In this document: positions 34,732-46,660 of the stretch, piece by piece
Numbering within the stretch: position 1 is the first letter of the stretch
Layout of the letters: the number at the start of each line of letters is the position of its first letter
Assembly: GCA_008921705.1 (NCBI GenBank)
Contig: VFFE01006030.1
Coordinates: forward strand, 137,836 to 201,835
From: Burhinus oedicnemus
Lineage: Eukaryota; Chordata; Aves; Charadriiformes; Burhinidae
Direction: 5' to 3'
DNA: 64,000 bases
Made by a program: the position numbers and the translations under genes
Notes under the pieces: generated by a model
Database searches by the model: none
What the model was told of the DNA's origin: nothing
Seen by the model: the letters and a program-made list of their open reading frames with translations, nothing else

Positions 34732-37700
34732 TTATCCTTCATCAAGTGTAGGAGGCGGCTTTCTTCTACAGTCAATTCTTTAGCAGAGAAGCTATGGGTC
34801 AGGCAAGATTCCAACTGCGTGGTCATTCTTTCACTGGTCTCCTGCATCAGATCCCACTGTGTGCAGACCTGACCCTACCATGAAACCAGCATCCCCTTTG
34901 CTCAAGACCTGGGAATACCCTCCAAGTTGCCTTTCCATATGGGTAACTGCATTGTGTGGAACTGTTCCAACAGGTCACTTCTCTTGCTAAACCTTTGTTC
35001 TCCAGACTCATTTTTAAATGGGGCACAAGTGGCGGTTCTGTGATGACACCCCCTGTTGAAGTGTGGCTTTTCTGTTTCCAGCGAGCAGAGCTGTTTTGGT
35101 AAAGAGCAAAGAGATGCCAATTTGCCAAGTGGAGTCAGGCAGCTGTGACTATGAAGTAATGTCTCCTGTTTTGTGTTCTTTTTGTCTTGTGGTTGAAAGG
35201 CTAGCTTCTGAAGTTGGAGGAGGGCAAAAGCAGTCTGAAAGGACAGCGTTCAGGGCTCTTAATCCCAAATTTGATATTTTAGGGCCCTGATTCATGATCC
35301 GTTTGGGATTAGTTGTGGCTGTTGAAGAATTTATCTCCTTTTGTAGCCAGGGGGAAAAGTGTTTCAGTAGTGATATCGTAACTTAGCTGCAGCTGTGCAG
35401 CACAGTCCTCAGTCGCTGCAGTTCACAGCCTGCTATGAAGTGAAATCGTGGGCATGCACCATGTGCTGCAGAGCCACCAGGCGGAAGGTACGGCTGCTAT
35501 GCCAGAGCAGCAGCCTCTCACAGCCAGGAATGAATCAGCAAAGCCAGTAAGTAGGCACAGAATGATGGACCCCTGCTTTGAGCCAAGCCTGATCAATTTT
35601 TTCTCTCTTTTCTCGTTGATACACAGGCAAATGCATCAGCTAGCATATGCTGCTGCAGGAAATATCATCGTGACCATATAAAACTAAGGATCTGCCCTGG
35701 AAGGTATGTTGCTACTGACCACAAAGGCACAGAACGATCCCCAGCTTTTTCCTCCAGAAGAGCAAGACATGACGCAGCTGGCCACTAGCAAAGGGTGAGG
35801 GAAAAGGCTTTGAAGGAAGAACTAATACATTCATTGAAGTACTTGAATACAAGAAGTAATTCCACCTCAGAGATAGGTTGGGGGCATACTACATACATTC
35901 TTATATTATCTCTAGTGCAGGTCTGATTGGGTACGTGGGGTTTTTGTGAGGCAGTTTTTTGTGGTGGTGGGAGTGTTGTGCAGGAGGTCCTTGATATAAA
36001 ACCTTGCCAAATGTACTTGTTGCATTTCTTATCACAGTAAACTTTCTGCAAATAGCTTTTCACTTACACATCCAGCCTGATTGCAAAATCATGCCCTTCT
36101 CCCAAAGTTTTCCTCTAAAAAAGGATATCACATTGTGTTTTGGCTACAGAATAAGTTTTATCTTTCATATTTTTGTTTTTCTTTAAGAAAAGGTAGCACC
36201 TTCACAAGTACAGACCTTCTTGAAATACATTAAATTTAAGCAAAAGTTCTATCTTTGTTGAGAGCACCTGGAAGGAATGGGATGACCATTTGTTCTCCCT
36301 CTTTTTTTAGTTGCTTTCATGAGGATTTGCTGAGTCCCAAAGACACTATCAGGAAAAGAAGAATTCTCGACTTTCATAATTTCTTTATGGTTGGCTGTGA
36401 CTTCTTGCTTACCTCTCAGGTTTTGCTTTCTCTCCTTAACTGAATTATTGTCTTTAAAACAAGAAGGGGCAAACAGTGGCCAAAAGGGAAGTCTTGCATG
36501 CATGTGAAGCACAGCACTCAAGAACAACAGACATTCCCAAAGCATTCACATAAGCAGAAGAGGGAGAAATTAAAATGCATATTTGTGATGAGACATGGGG
36601 TGCAATGGGTGTTTACGGAAATCCTCTGTTCAGGAGACATGAAACGGCAACTATGAGAGAATTTCAGCTGACTCACGGCTGAGCTCTTGACCACCATTGC
36701 CTTTGCACAAGGTGATGGCACTCAGGCTGAGTGCTAACTGAAGGTGTTTTTCAAGGTATTTGAAAGGCAGCTTGTTCAAGGTAGCTTATTGTTAGCTGCT
36801 GGCTGGGGAGGAGAGGTGTGTGGATCCTCACTGTCGTGCCATGTGCTGGAGCCTTAACTGGGATGAGAGATGCTGAGATGGCTCGTGGTGGGTGCTAAGG
36901 GCCTCCTTACAGCTACGTGATGTTCTCAGCCCTCACCACAGACGCCATCGGTCCATCTATCAGAAACTTCAATTTGAAATGTGTTGCTCTCTTAGCGTAT
37001 AAAACCTTACAAAACTCGTGATGTTTTAGTCCTTTTACATTGTTTACCTTTAAGTCACTAGAGGGCAATGTCTCTCTCAAACACAGATACCGATCCAGGA
37101 TCTCACTTGCCCTGAAAATCAGCATCTTGTTAGTTATCATTGAACTGAGACAAATGAACTCGATTAATTTAATGCTATATTCCATTGCCAAAAAGGAGAG
37201 AAGGAAAGAGACCATGGGAGAGCTTTCTAATAAATAGCAAGACTCGGGTAAAAAGTCTCTAAACTCTGGGAACTGTTCCAAGAGCCAGATTATGGATTTA
37301 TTGCTTTCTGCAGCAAAAGATGGGCTTGCAGTAATTCCCAACAGCCTTGGTTTGGGGAGAGAACCGACAAGCAAAGTGCAGGCAGGGTTCTGGGAAGGAG
37401 GGAACTTGGGGGAATAGCCACCACCCTGCTACATTGGAGCACGTGTCCTGCCCTCTCTCCACAGGGCTGAGCCACGTGCCCGCTGAGAAGGCAACGTGAC
37501 CGTGACTCCCACATGTGCCTAGCTCCCAGGCACCTCTGTCTCCCTCTTTTTCTCCTTCTGCCCCCCCCGCCCAAAGAGAGATTTTCTCTGACCAGCTTTT
37601 CTGATGCCACCCCTTTGGCTCTGGTAGGAATGGTCATTTCTGAGTGCACATCGTCTCTCCTTTATGTCACGGGACCCAGGTGTACACAGAGACCATTACA

Positions 37701-37945
37701 GACCATTTACCCCCTCCTTATGCTGCATCTTTAGTCTGGAGTGATGCCCAGCAAGGAAGTTAGAGTACCTTGCAAACTACATTCCTGATGGGAGCAGCCT
37801 GGCCTCTCTAAGCAAAACTGGGGCATGGAGAGTGATAGATAAGGTAACAGGCCAATTCTGTGTTCACACTAAGTGTTTTTCTCCTTACCAATGCTAGGAT
37901 TGCTGGTTCTGAGGATAAACATATTATTTATTACTATTCCCTTCC

Positions 37946-37974
37946 ACCACCCCACCCACCCCACCCCTCCCCGG
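37946..37974 (-). other. G-quadruplex-prone motif (minus strand)
   Basis: The plus strand reads CCACCCCACCCACCCCACCCCTCCCC, giving at least five runs of three or more G on the minus strand with 1-base loops. Confidence 0.7.
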
Positions 37975-39189
37975 ACTCTCATCTGAGGCCCTTGCAATGT
38001 CACATTAGATAGTGACACAGCACCAATGCTCAAAACATGGTAAGAGATCCCACTCGCCCTATGAGGCCAACCTTTGCCATAGGAGGTGTGTGGTGCCCTT
38101 GACCTCTTTGGGGTCTGACTTCTCTGGCTAGAGGAATATGCACAGTGTCAAAGGAAAGTAAACAACTCCAGGTAGCAAATGTATTTTAGCCTGTTCTGAC
38201 CCAAGTCATTGCAGCACAAAGAAATGGAGAACACTTTCGTCGTGATACAGGTATTTGTCAGTTCTGCTCCAAGCAACGCCTTTGGTCTGAAAGAAAGGAC
38301 AGGATCAGAGCTTGGCTTTGAAAGCGTCTCCTGGGTGGGTGATGAGGAATGCACAGATGCTACCAGAGACCAGGCCTGTGCAGACTGCAGAGTGTGTTTT
38401 CCACAGGAAAGATTCTCTAATTTACCCTTAGCATGCTCACAAATAGAAATTACAAGGAAATGCATCAAGGAAAGAATTAATCAGATTGAAAGGCTTTGTA
38501 GTAATTAGGAAAAAGAATGGCATCTTCTCAGGCTCCCCTGGGTGGTGGTAATTACCAGCTGCACGACTCTGGCTTGTGCAACTTAAAGTTTTCTGGATTA
38601 AAAAGCTAAATATCTTCTTGTTTCTTAGCGAAGCTACTCTTGGAATCAGGCAGCTACACAGGCCAACAGCTCAGAGATGTGTGCATCGAGCCTCCTTCAG
38701 CCTGGCAGGGCACCACTTTACATGTGGGGTGGTCCAGAGCCTGATCCCAAGCCATGGCTCTCTTGCATCTGTCCCATCTCATTTCTGCTGTTGCCTTGGA
38801 GGAGATGGGTACTCTATGTTGTCCAGCAACCCAAACAGCCAAACCCCTTCTGCCGCAACAGCAGGCAGTCTTAGACACATCTGCTTCTGCACCGCATCCC
38901 ACCAGCAAATGCCAGGTCACCGCCCCTTCTGGTGCCGATACTGTCACTGACACGGCTGGGGGACCTGAGGGGTGAGACTGCACGCCCTGTAACTGAAAGG
39001 GGCTAGGTAATGCTTTCCAGGGAAGGAGTTTTGTTAATTTACGAGAGCTTATGGAAGTCCAGTTCCAAGCTAGTAATGAACCAAAAAGAAAACGCAGCTC
39101 AAGGGAAACAAAATATAAACCCTCGCAAAAAGAATTTTTAAGGAAATGAACATCAAGTGGTGAATTCCTGTGATCCTCTTTAAAAAGGG

Positions 39190-39700
39190 TAGGGACACAG
39201 GGCTGGAAGGGATCTCATCAGCCACCAAATCCATCCACTGCTCTTTCTGGTCCTTTCCGCTAAATGAACAAACACCTGTTTCAGAGGTAGTTAAATATTT
39301 TGCCCCTGGCTCCCCGGGCAGGCAGACCCACACAGACCATTAGGAGCTTTTTTTGAACTTTCAGCCTAAATGTGTTCACAGCCAGCGTGGTCTGATTTTG
39401 TACCAGTACAGATTCAAGCTGCTCTTCTCCCTCCTTAGGGTCTGCTGTCCATGCAACCATCACAAGGGTAACCATAAGCTCCCCTGGCTTTAGCTGAGCA
39501 TGACTAGTTATGCCGAACTCTTTGGTCTCTTTTGCTCTGATAAAACCTCCGTTCAGTCCTCCTCTGCATCTTTTCCATCTGTAATTCACCTCAGCATGGA
39601 TAACCAGGGTAGTCTGCAACGTTCCAGATGGGGTCTCATCAGTGCTTCCTGTAACGGCACATAGATAGTACATACAGCATATCCTCTGTGCTGAAGAGGA
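39190..39700 (-). mobile_element. probable ancient CR1-related LINE relic
   Basis: GGCTGGAAGGGATCTCATC near 39201 resembles the CR1 reverse-complement 3' end. GTTCCAGATGGGGTCTCATCAGTGCTTCC near 39622-39650 resembles an internal CR1 3' UTR segment in the same orientation. The region between is diverged, so I assign the family only tentatively. Confidence 0.4.
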
Positions 39701-40139
39701 AAGCACACCCAAGGGTCAAATTCCCTTAAAAAATAACTGCAACTTCAAAGGAGGAGTGACTATCATCAATGATTTCCTTTGGCAAACCAGGTTAGGCAGG
39801 TTGGAAGGCTTGCCATGGTCCAGTTGCCTTGGAAGGGAACCAAATTCCCAACGCTGTGAGCCAACAGATTCATCATCTCAGTGAGACCTGAGCTCAGGCC
39901 AGAACCACTGAGTCTGTTTCAGTGTGTTCCTCTCTGCCCTCCCTCGCTGGCCAGCCCCAGCTGGCTCTGGGCTGTGTTTCTCCCCCAGTTCTTCCCCTCA
40001 AGTCAGTGGCAAGCACCATCCCTCCTTGTAACACAAATCTGGCTTTTTACCACTAAGATGAAGAGTTTGGCTGTTTTCTAGCTGTGTCATTAAAACACCA
40101 TAGACTGGAGAGGCAACAGATCAGTGACCAGAGCTAATA

Positions 40140-40240
40140 GCAGCAAAAGGGATTAAATGAACAATAGGTCTTGAGTGTAATTTATGAATGCCATTAGCTG
40201 CTGAGAGACAATTACGTTATGGCTGCAGTTCTGAGGGGGA
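40140..40240. promoter_or_regulatory. candidate non-coding regulatory element
   Basis: A cluster of developmental-factor words: GGGATTAAA (OTX/PITX-like), GAACAATAGG (SOX-like), GCCATTAGC and ACAATTACG (homeodomain-like). All are within about 80 bases of non-repetitive AT-rich sequence. Motif clustering alone is weak evidence. Confidence 0.15.
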
Positions 40241-40348
40241 AGGGTGGGTCTTATCTAGGCAGGAAGAAAAAAAAAAGTGTCTGATTCCATTTGGATTAAC
40301 AATGGTATCGATTCGCTATGTGATACGTCTTGGGCTGTTATGTTTAGA

Positions 40349-40368
40349 TCAGATCTAATAAGATCTGA
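40349..40368. repeat. 20-base hairpin: 8-bp arms, 4-base loop
   Basis: TCAGATCT, AATA, AGATCTGA. The inverted repeat is perfect and contains two BglII-type hexamers. No function is suggested. Confidence 0.85.
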
Positions 40369-43300
40369 ACAAAGACAAACTGCATTTTCTGTATTTTGCA
40401 TTCAGATCTCCATGGTCAGCAAACATTGTGTTTGTATCTCAGGGGTTCTGGTCACGCAGCATCCACCACCCTGCCTGGTAAAGCACAGTTCTTCACCAAA
40501 ACTCTTGCAGAAAGGCAGGTTTTCTTCTCTAAGAGGCACGACATCGGTTGCACGACCATTTCCTTGCAGCCTGTACACCACATCCCAGGGATGGGACTGA
40601 GCAAGCAATGCCTTTGTTTGCAGTATCTCCTCCGTCTTTCGTTTGATAGCCAACATGGTATCTCATTAAACTGCTTAGCTTGGCAGCTGGGGACATTTGT
40701 TATAGTGTGATATGAAGGATCGTAATCAGATTAAACCTCAGGATCATATTGTGGAGGCAGAGATTAGACTGGAGAATAAAGTGAAAGTTTAATTTTGTGT
40801 GACAGTGCAGAGTTGCTTCTACTTGGGGTGGTGAGGGGGATAGAAAGTGATTGTGGAGGCTTGAGTTGGGGAGGATTTGTTTCGCTGGCTTACTGCTCGG
40901 TTTTGAGCAGAAGGGTTTTAGCACCTGCTTTGAAATATGGGGTTGCTCTGCACACATCAGCCCCCCACAGGGCTGGTTCACTCTGCTTTGCTCCCCAGAT
41001 GAGGACTTGAATTGAGGGCTTGCATGGGGAAGGAAAACCCAGGGGGTGTAAGTGATGCCAGAAGCCAAAGCCATGTGTGTGCTGAAGCGCAGTACTTCTG
41101 GGAAGGGGATGCCCTTGGCACTAGCCACTGAATTCTCATTATCTCCGTGCTGGAGGCCCAAGTCTTTGAGATGAACTTCTGTTCCCCAGCTCCTTCCCAC
41201 TCCAGTGCAGTTGGCACAGCGTCCTATGAGTCCTCCAGCAGTCTGGGGGCAGGAGGCACCCTCTAAAAGTCAGCAGGAGCCCCGCAGTGTGAATATACAG
41301 CTAGGTCTTCTGTGAGTTCCTCTGAGCAGATTTGGCTAGTATTAAAAGTAGCAACAAGAGAAAAGTTGGCAAGGTGGGAAAGCAACTTGCAGATGGATTT
41401 CTGGCATCTCTGCCACCAGCGAGAAATGTGATTGTGGGTCAGAGCAGCTCTGGTCTCTGTCCTGAGTTCATATGATGGGCAGGCCTCATGGAGAGACCCA
41501 GCTATCACCAACTTCAGAAACAAACTCAGACCTCTTCAGCTCTCTCCATGGGCATTGCAATGGGCAGCAGGTATTTTTTAAAATGATGCCTCTCATAGTG
41601 CAGCTCAGGAATCTCTGTCCTGTATTTTTTCCCCTTAGGCAGCAGACAGTTAAAGCCAATGAGGGGGCAAAATCTGTAGAGAGAACTGCTTTGGCTCCGG
41701 GGAGCTCCAGGTTCAGAGGAAGTGCATGCACTCACCTAATCACAAGCACATCCTGTTGTCACCAGTGAAGCCAGTGGGGACATAGAAATATGCCCACTTT
41801 CAAAAATGGTGGCTAGGCTGAGTCCTATCCCGAATGAAGTAAATAGCTGTCAAAAAAGTGGAGATAAAAATGGGTATATAAAAAATTTAAAACTGTACCT
41901 AAGACAATTGTAAGCTCTGTCCCCACACTCCTGCTGTTACTTGTCCTGGAGATACACTTAATGAATAATATATTCTCTCATCAGCTTGATCTTTTGCTCA
42001 GATATTGCACCTTCTTCCTTCTCATTTGTCTGCTCTCCATTCCCTAGAGACTAAGTACTTTAGGGCAGGAGCCTGGCATAGGAAGATCTTCAGTTTCATT
42101 GTGCTTCCTGAAACTTAATACAATGCAAACCCCTAGCAAAACCTCAGAGGAATGAAGAAGATCCTGATGTAAACAGCTGGAAAGCTGCCAGAGCCTTTCC
42201 AGCCACCCAAGGTGACTTCTGGGGTGATGAGGAGGCACTTGCAGGGGGAGCAGATGGATGAGAAACTCGCACCCTGCTCCACATGAGTGCTACAGCCATG
42301 CAGATCGCTAACGACATCCCCTGGTTTGGGATGATGAAGTGCCAGCATGCAGGGGATGGTGGTGCCAGATGCTCAGTATATGGCTTTGGGGAACTCGCAT
42401 CCAACATTAACAACCAAAAAAAGACGGCAACAGACTGTCTTCCCCTCCTGGTGCCTGACAGAAACTGAGAAAGGGCACTCGCACAATGGGAAAGCATAAA
42501 TCTAGTTGTGACACTCTTTAACCTTGCAGCAGGATGGGAGGATGCTCACTGCTCCCCCTGGGCCATCTGGAGTCCTGGGCTGCCCCCAGGACCTCCATGC
42601 AGCATGTTGACTTTGGGCAAGCTCCTAGACCCATGAGGGGTTGGGGAAGCTGCTCTGGAGGCAGAGCCCTTCTGCAGCACTTGGAGGCTTTTCTGCTCAG
42701 CCCACAGCAATGGTGGGAGCAGAGCAGGGGCAGAAATCCTGCTCTGGCTGGCCGAGCCCACCTTGGGTGCAGTAGCAGCGTGAGCCAGTGCTGCATGGGG
42801 GTGCAAGCAGCTATATGCCTTCAGGAGCTGCTCCCTCTGTGGCATCACACGCTCCCAAAAGCATCCCTGATGATGAAAGAGATTGCTCTCAGCAAAGGCA
42901 TCTCAGGTCTTGCAGAAGGTTTTAATAAGTGATGATGATCATATGCAATATGGATATGATATACATTATATAGTGTATGTACCAATCCAGCCAGACCTAG
43001 CCTGTATTTTCCTCCAGCACTCTCTATAGCTACACAGATAACATGTATTAGGGGCACAGCCCAAGCTCTCTGCCTGTGGACACAGTTGGAACTGAAGGCT
43101 GCTGCCCCTGTAAGCACATTGCAGGCACTCTCTCCTGAGAAAGGGGAATCTGAGGCACAGCAGTGAGACACCAGAGGTGGTAAAGTCAAACCCCATGATA
43201 CACACAGACTCGTGGCCTATAAAAAGGGGAGAGTAACACCTAAAAATATGGGTACCAACCTTCCGGCAAATTAAGTACTTCAAGAGTTGTTAAAAAGACT

Positions 43301-43374
43301 CCAAAACAAGAGCAAAGACCTGCTCTGCCTGCTGCATGTGCCACAGCCACGTGGCGAGCTGGACTGATGGAGGT

Positions 43375-43413
43375 TGGGATGTGAAGGGGGTGGGGAGGTG
43401 AAGGGGGTTGGGA
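43375..43413 (+). other. G-quadruplex-prone tract (plus strand)
   Basis: Six or so G-runs of three to five bases within 40 bases (ttGGGatgtgaaGGGGGtGGGGaggtgaaGGGGGttGGGatg). It is part of a short imperfect repeat of the GGTTGGGATGTG word. Confidence 0.7.
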
Positions 43414-46059
43414 TGTGGAGGTGGCAGCAACCTCATCATGCAGCCTGGGCAAAGCCATTAATGCGATCGCAGCATGGAGAAGCTGTAGCAACCGGTTGCT
43501 TTCATTTGCTAGGACTTAACGAGAGCAGAATTTTTCCACGCAAAGTGGAGGACCACATCCCTGTTTGTGTTACAGTATTTAACTTTCCCCTTTTACTTAG
43601 GATACCACAGCAAAGGCCACTCTTGGTGTTCTCAAATTGAATCCCTTTGAACCTTCAGCCTACAATCAAAACAAGAAAACAATGCTTCAACAAACAGTCA
43701 CTGTTTACATCCAAAAGATATGTAATTTATGGAAAACATGCTAGCAGCCAAACCCAGTGTCTGCTCACTGAGCTATGTGTAACATGTGGCTTGTGAACAG
43801 GAGGGCACTGGGGTCCAGGTGTGTTTTTCTGAACAGGAAATATCTCAAAAACCAAACAAAATTTTGGCAATACTCAATAGTTAAAATACAGCCTAAAGCA
43901 GACTGGGAGAGCCCAGTGTATTAACACATTTCTGTTTTACCCTGGGTCATGGGCGCTGCAGGCATAGCTCTTTGAGAGGCTGGTTGGGTACTCACAAACT
44001 TGCTGTGCTAAGCCTATATTGAAATTGCGCACAAAGCTCAGAGGCGCATCCGTTTCTTGGTTCACAGAGAGACTGATGTGGTCTGTGACCAATGGTAAAG
44101 GAAAACTATAATATGTGCCAAATTTTGTGGCTTAATAGACAGAAACACTAATGTCTGCCCAGCAAGAGTCTTGTAATGCTGACAGCAGAGCTATGGGGGG
44201 AACAATATAATGGTTCTTACACTGGACAACTGTTCAATCTAAATATCACTTTATAAGAGGCTGCAATTCAAACTTAGCTTTTATTGATTGTTTTATTTCA
44301 GTGGTCTGCTCTTACCAGCTGGAAAAGCTCTATAACAAAACTGTGGTAAATTAAATGCAGGTGCTGAAGTCTCATTTGTGATGAAGAAACATTTGTGATG
44401 TAGGGCACATGGTAGTGCTCTGAAAGAAGATGACCATTAAAATCACCTGGTCTCCCTCTTTTTCTTCCTTTCATTTCCCTTCAATTTGTCACCACAACAT
44501 ACCCAAAAGCATCCTCAGACCTTCTCTTCTCCCTGGCCTGGGCAAGACACGCATGCACTGTAAGCGTCGGCCCACCTCCAAGAGCCTGTAAAAACCGGGT
44601 AAGACCCGAGCTGAATTTGGCAGGACTTCTACAGTGGGGGAGCTGTAGTTTCTCCTTCCAAGCATGGCCATTTGGCACAGGTAGTACTGTGCATCATTTT
44701 GGGAGGGAGGCATGACTGTGGTGTTGCATATTCTAGGCTTCTTGCTTGTATCAGTGCATGGGGTGAAAGGGTGGCTTGTCCAAGGCGATGCAGCAGAGGG
44801 TGAGAGGCAGATCTGGGCCCTGCTGTCCCAGCCGTCTGGCCTGACTCGTTAGCGTGTGCTGAGCTGAGAAAGTCATCTGCGAGTCTAGGGCTGCTCCTGA
44901 ATGCAGAAAAGCTGCTGCTGCTCTTAGTGATGCTGTCTTGTTTTTCTCTCTGCTGTTATTTGATATTCTTAATGATATCATTTCCGTTCTGTTTGTTTGT
45001 TTGCTTGTTTAAATCCGTCTTGGTGACTATAGAGCCATCTCTTGTCAAATTGCAGTGCTCTGTCTGCAACGTTTCTTGTGCCTTGGATGTAAATAGCTTT
45101 CATTAGTTTCAATAGTTTCTGGCTGTAAGTGCAAGACTGTCACGAGTAGAGCATTATATATACTGCTGCCCTGGCCTCGGTTTAAAAGGTGGTCCTGCAA
45201 CAGGGCAGGTGTGACTGGAAGGACGGTATTTCTCACACTGATCAGAAACAGCAGTATTTGCAGTAATTTTGTTTCTCTAGCCTGGGCAGGAAGCTATACA
45301 AGTGTCCGGACCACTGTCATTACCTGCCCAGAAACACAGCGGCAGCATGTGAAGGGATGCTGTCGCACTTACCTGCTGTAGGGAGGCAATACTTCTCTGC
45401 GCCTCTTCTGCCACCTGATCTGGATGGCTCAGGCAAGAGCCCCGCCACGGGCTTGCCCATGTCTCAGTTCCAGAAAAACACAGGGGGTCTGATGCTATAT
45501 TTGGGGGCAGTTTCTGTACTGCAGCTGCATCTCCAGGTGGAGGGGGCCCTCCCTGTATTTATTTCTCCCCCATCAGGGGCAGGGCATCGCTCCAGCCCTG
45601 CTGCTGCCGGCAGCTGGGTGCTCTGGTGTCCATCAGGGTGACAGCGGGTGTGCAGCTCCCGCAGTTCAAGCTCTGCCTACCGCCTTCCAGGAAGAGCCCT
45701 CGCTGGTCACCTCCTCCACTCCCTCAGCTTGTAGGGTCTGGTGTGTGCGAGCTGAGGAGGGGACAGGTAGGTCGTCCCTCTGATGCCCCACAGCCTGCGT
45801 GTGTCCACTCGTGCCCTCCAGAGCGCTGCAGTGCGATCCCCCCACTCCTTCCCCTGGAAGAGCTGTGAGTGCTGGGGAGAAGGGGCTGCCGGGGGCTCCA
45901 GGTGACCCCGTTTGTGTTCCCCCTTGTGCCCCACGTCTCTTCGGCGTTGGGGAAGAAGGTGCTGCCAAGGGTCCTGCTCCATATACTTACTTTGCGCACC
46001 CGTGCCCTCATCGGCTGCAAGCAGCCCCTGGCTCCCCAAACCCTGCGCCCATGGTCCTT

Positions 46060-46660
46060 GTGCAAGATCTTCCTTTGCGGCTGCGGAGCCGCACCGTGGT
46101 GCTGCTGGAGGGAGGCTGGGAGAGAGGGGAAGTAGGGTAACGGGAGAAGCCCGCTGGCACTAGAGTGGCTTTAATACTGAAAGGTTTTTCTGACAGAGGT
46201 GTCGGCGGCGCACAGAAAGGCGCCGGGGAGGGCTGCGGGCTCTCGCAGCAGGGAGGATGCTCCAAGGGATGCAGAGGGAGCCCTCCCCTCGTCCCCCCCG
46301 CAGCAGGGAGGATGCTCCAAGGGATGCAGAGGGAGCCCTCTCCTCGTCCCCCCCGCCCCGGTCAGCCTGCACCGGGCACCCGGGGCCTCGGCTTGCGGGA
46401 GAGCGGCGGCCGCTGGGGTGCACTGCAGCCCCGCCATCCGCCCCGCCCCGCCCCGCCGGGCAGGGACCGGCTCCGGCTCCGGCTCCGGGCACCGGCCGTG
46501 GGGCTGCGGCTGCGGGCGGCTAGGTCCCGCCGCATCTTCCCTCCCCGGCTCCCGCACCTGGCAGCCATCAGGATGGCCGAGGACTGCTTGAAAATAGCAG
46601 CCCGTGCACACGTAAACCTCCTTCTTCCCCCCCGCCCCGGCACAACCTCCTCCTTTCCCA
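46060..46660. promoter_or_regulatory. CpG island, likely promoter of an unassigned gene
   Basis: CpG is abundant here and sparse on both sides. GC boxes (CCGCCCCGCCCCGCC) lie at about 46440-46457, a GGCTCC hexamer repeat at 46469-46486 and a GCTGCGGCTGCGGGCGGC stretch at 46503-46520. There is no TATA box. An ATG in good context (AGGATGG, 46573) opens MAEDCLKIAARAH inside the island. The island lies about 13 kb past the MAB21L3 3' end, where the next gene's promoter is expected; in mammals that gene is ATP1A1. I could not find the ATP1A1 start exon, and the strand is unknown. Confidence 0.6.
46245..46354. repeat. 55-bp tandem duplication inside CpG island
   Basis: Unit 46245-46299 and unit 46300-46354 begin GCAGCAGGGAGGATGCTCCA. 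They differ at one base (CCCTCCCCTC versus CCCTCTCCTC). The near identity points to a recent event. Confidence 0.92.

Larger units (their letters stand above)
34732..46060. other. intergenic region, no gene recognised
   Basis: This is 11 kb downstream of MAB21L3. It contains a probable old CR1 relic (39190-39700), G-quadruplex-prone tracts (37946-37974 on the minus strand, 43375-43413 on the plus strand), a perfect 8-bp inverted repeat at 40349-40368, and AT-rich homeobox-like words at 40140-40230. Many 60-150 codon open frames occur on both strands without homology. Confidence 0.55.
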
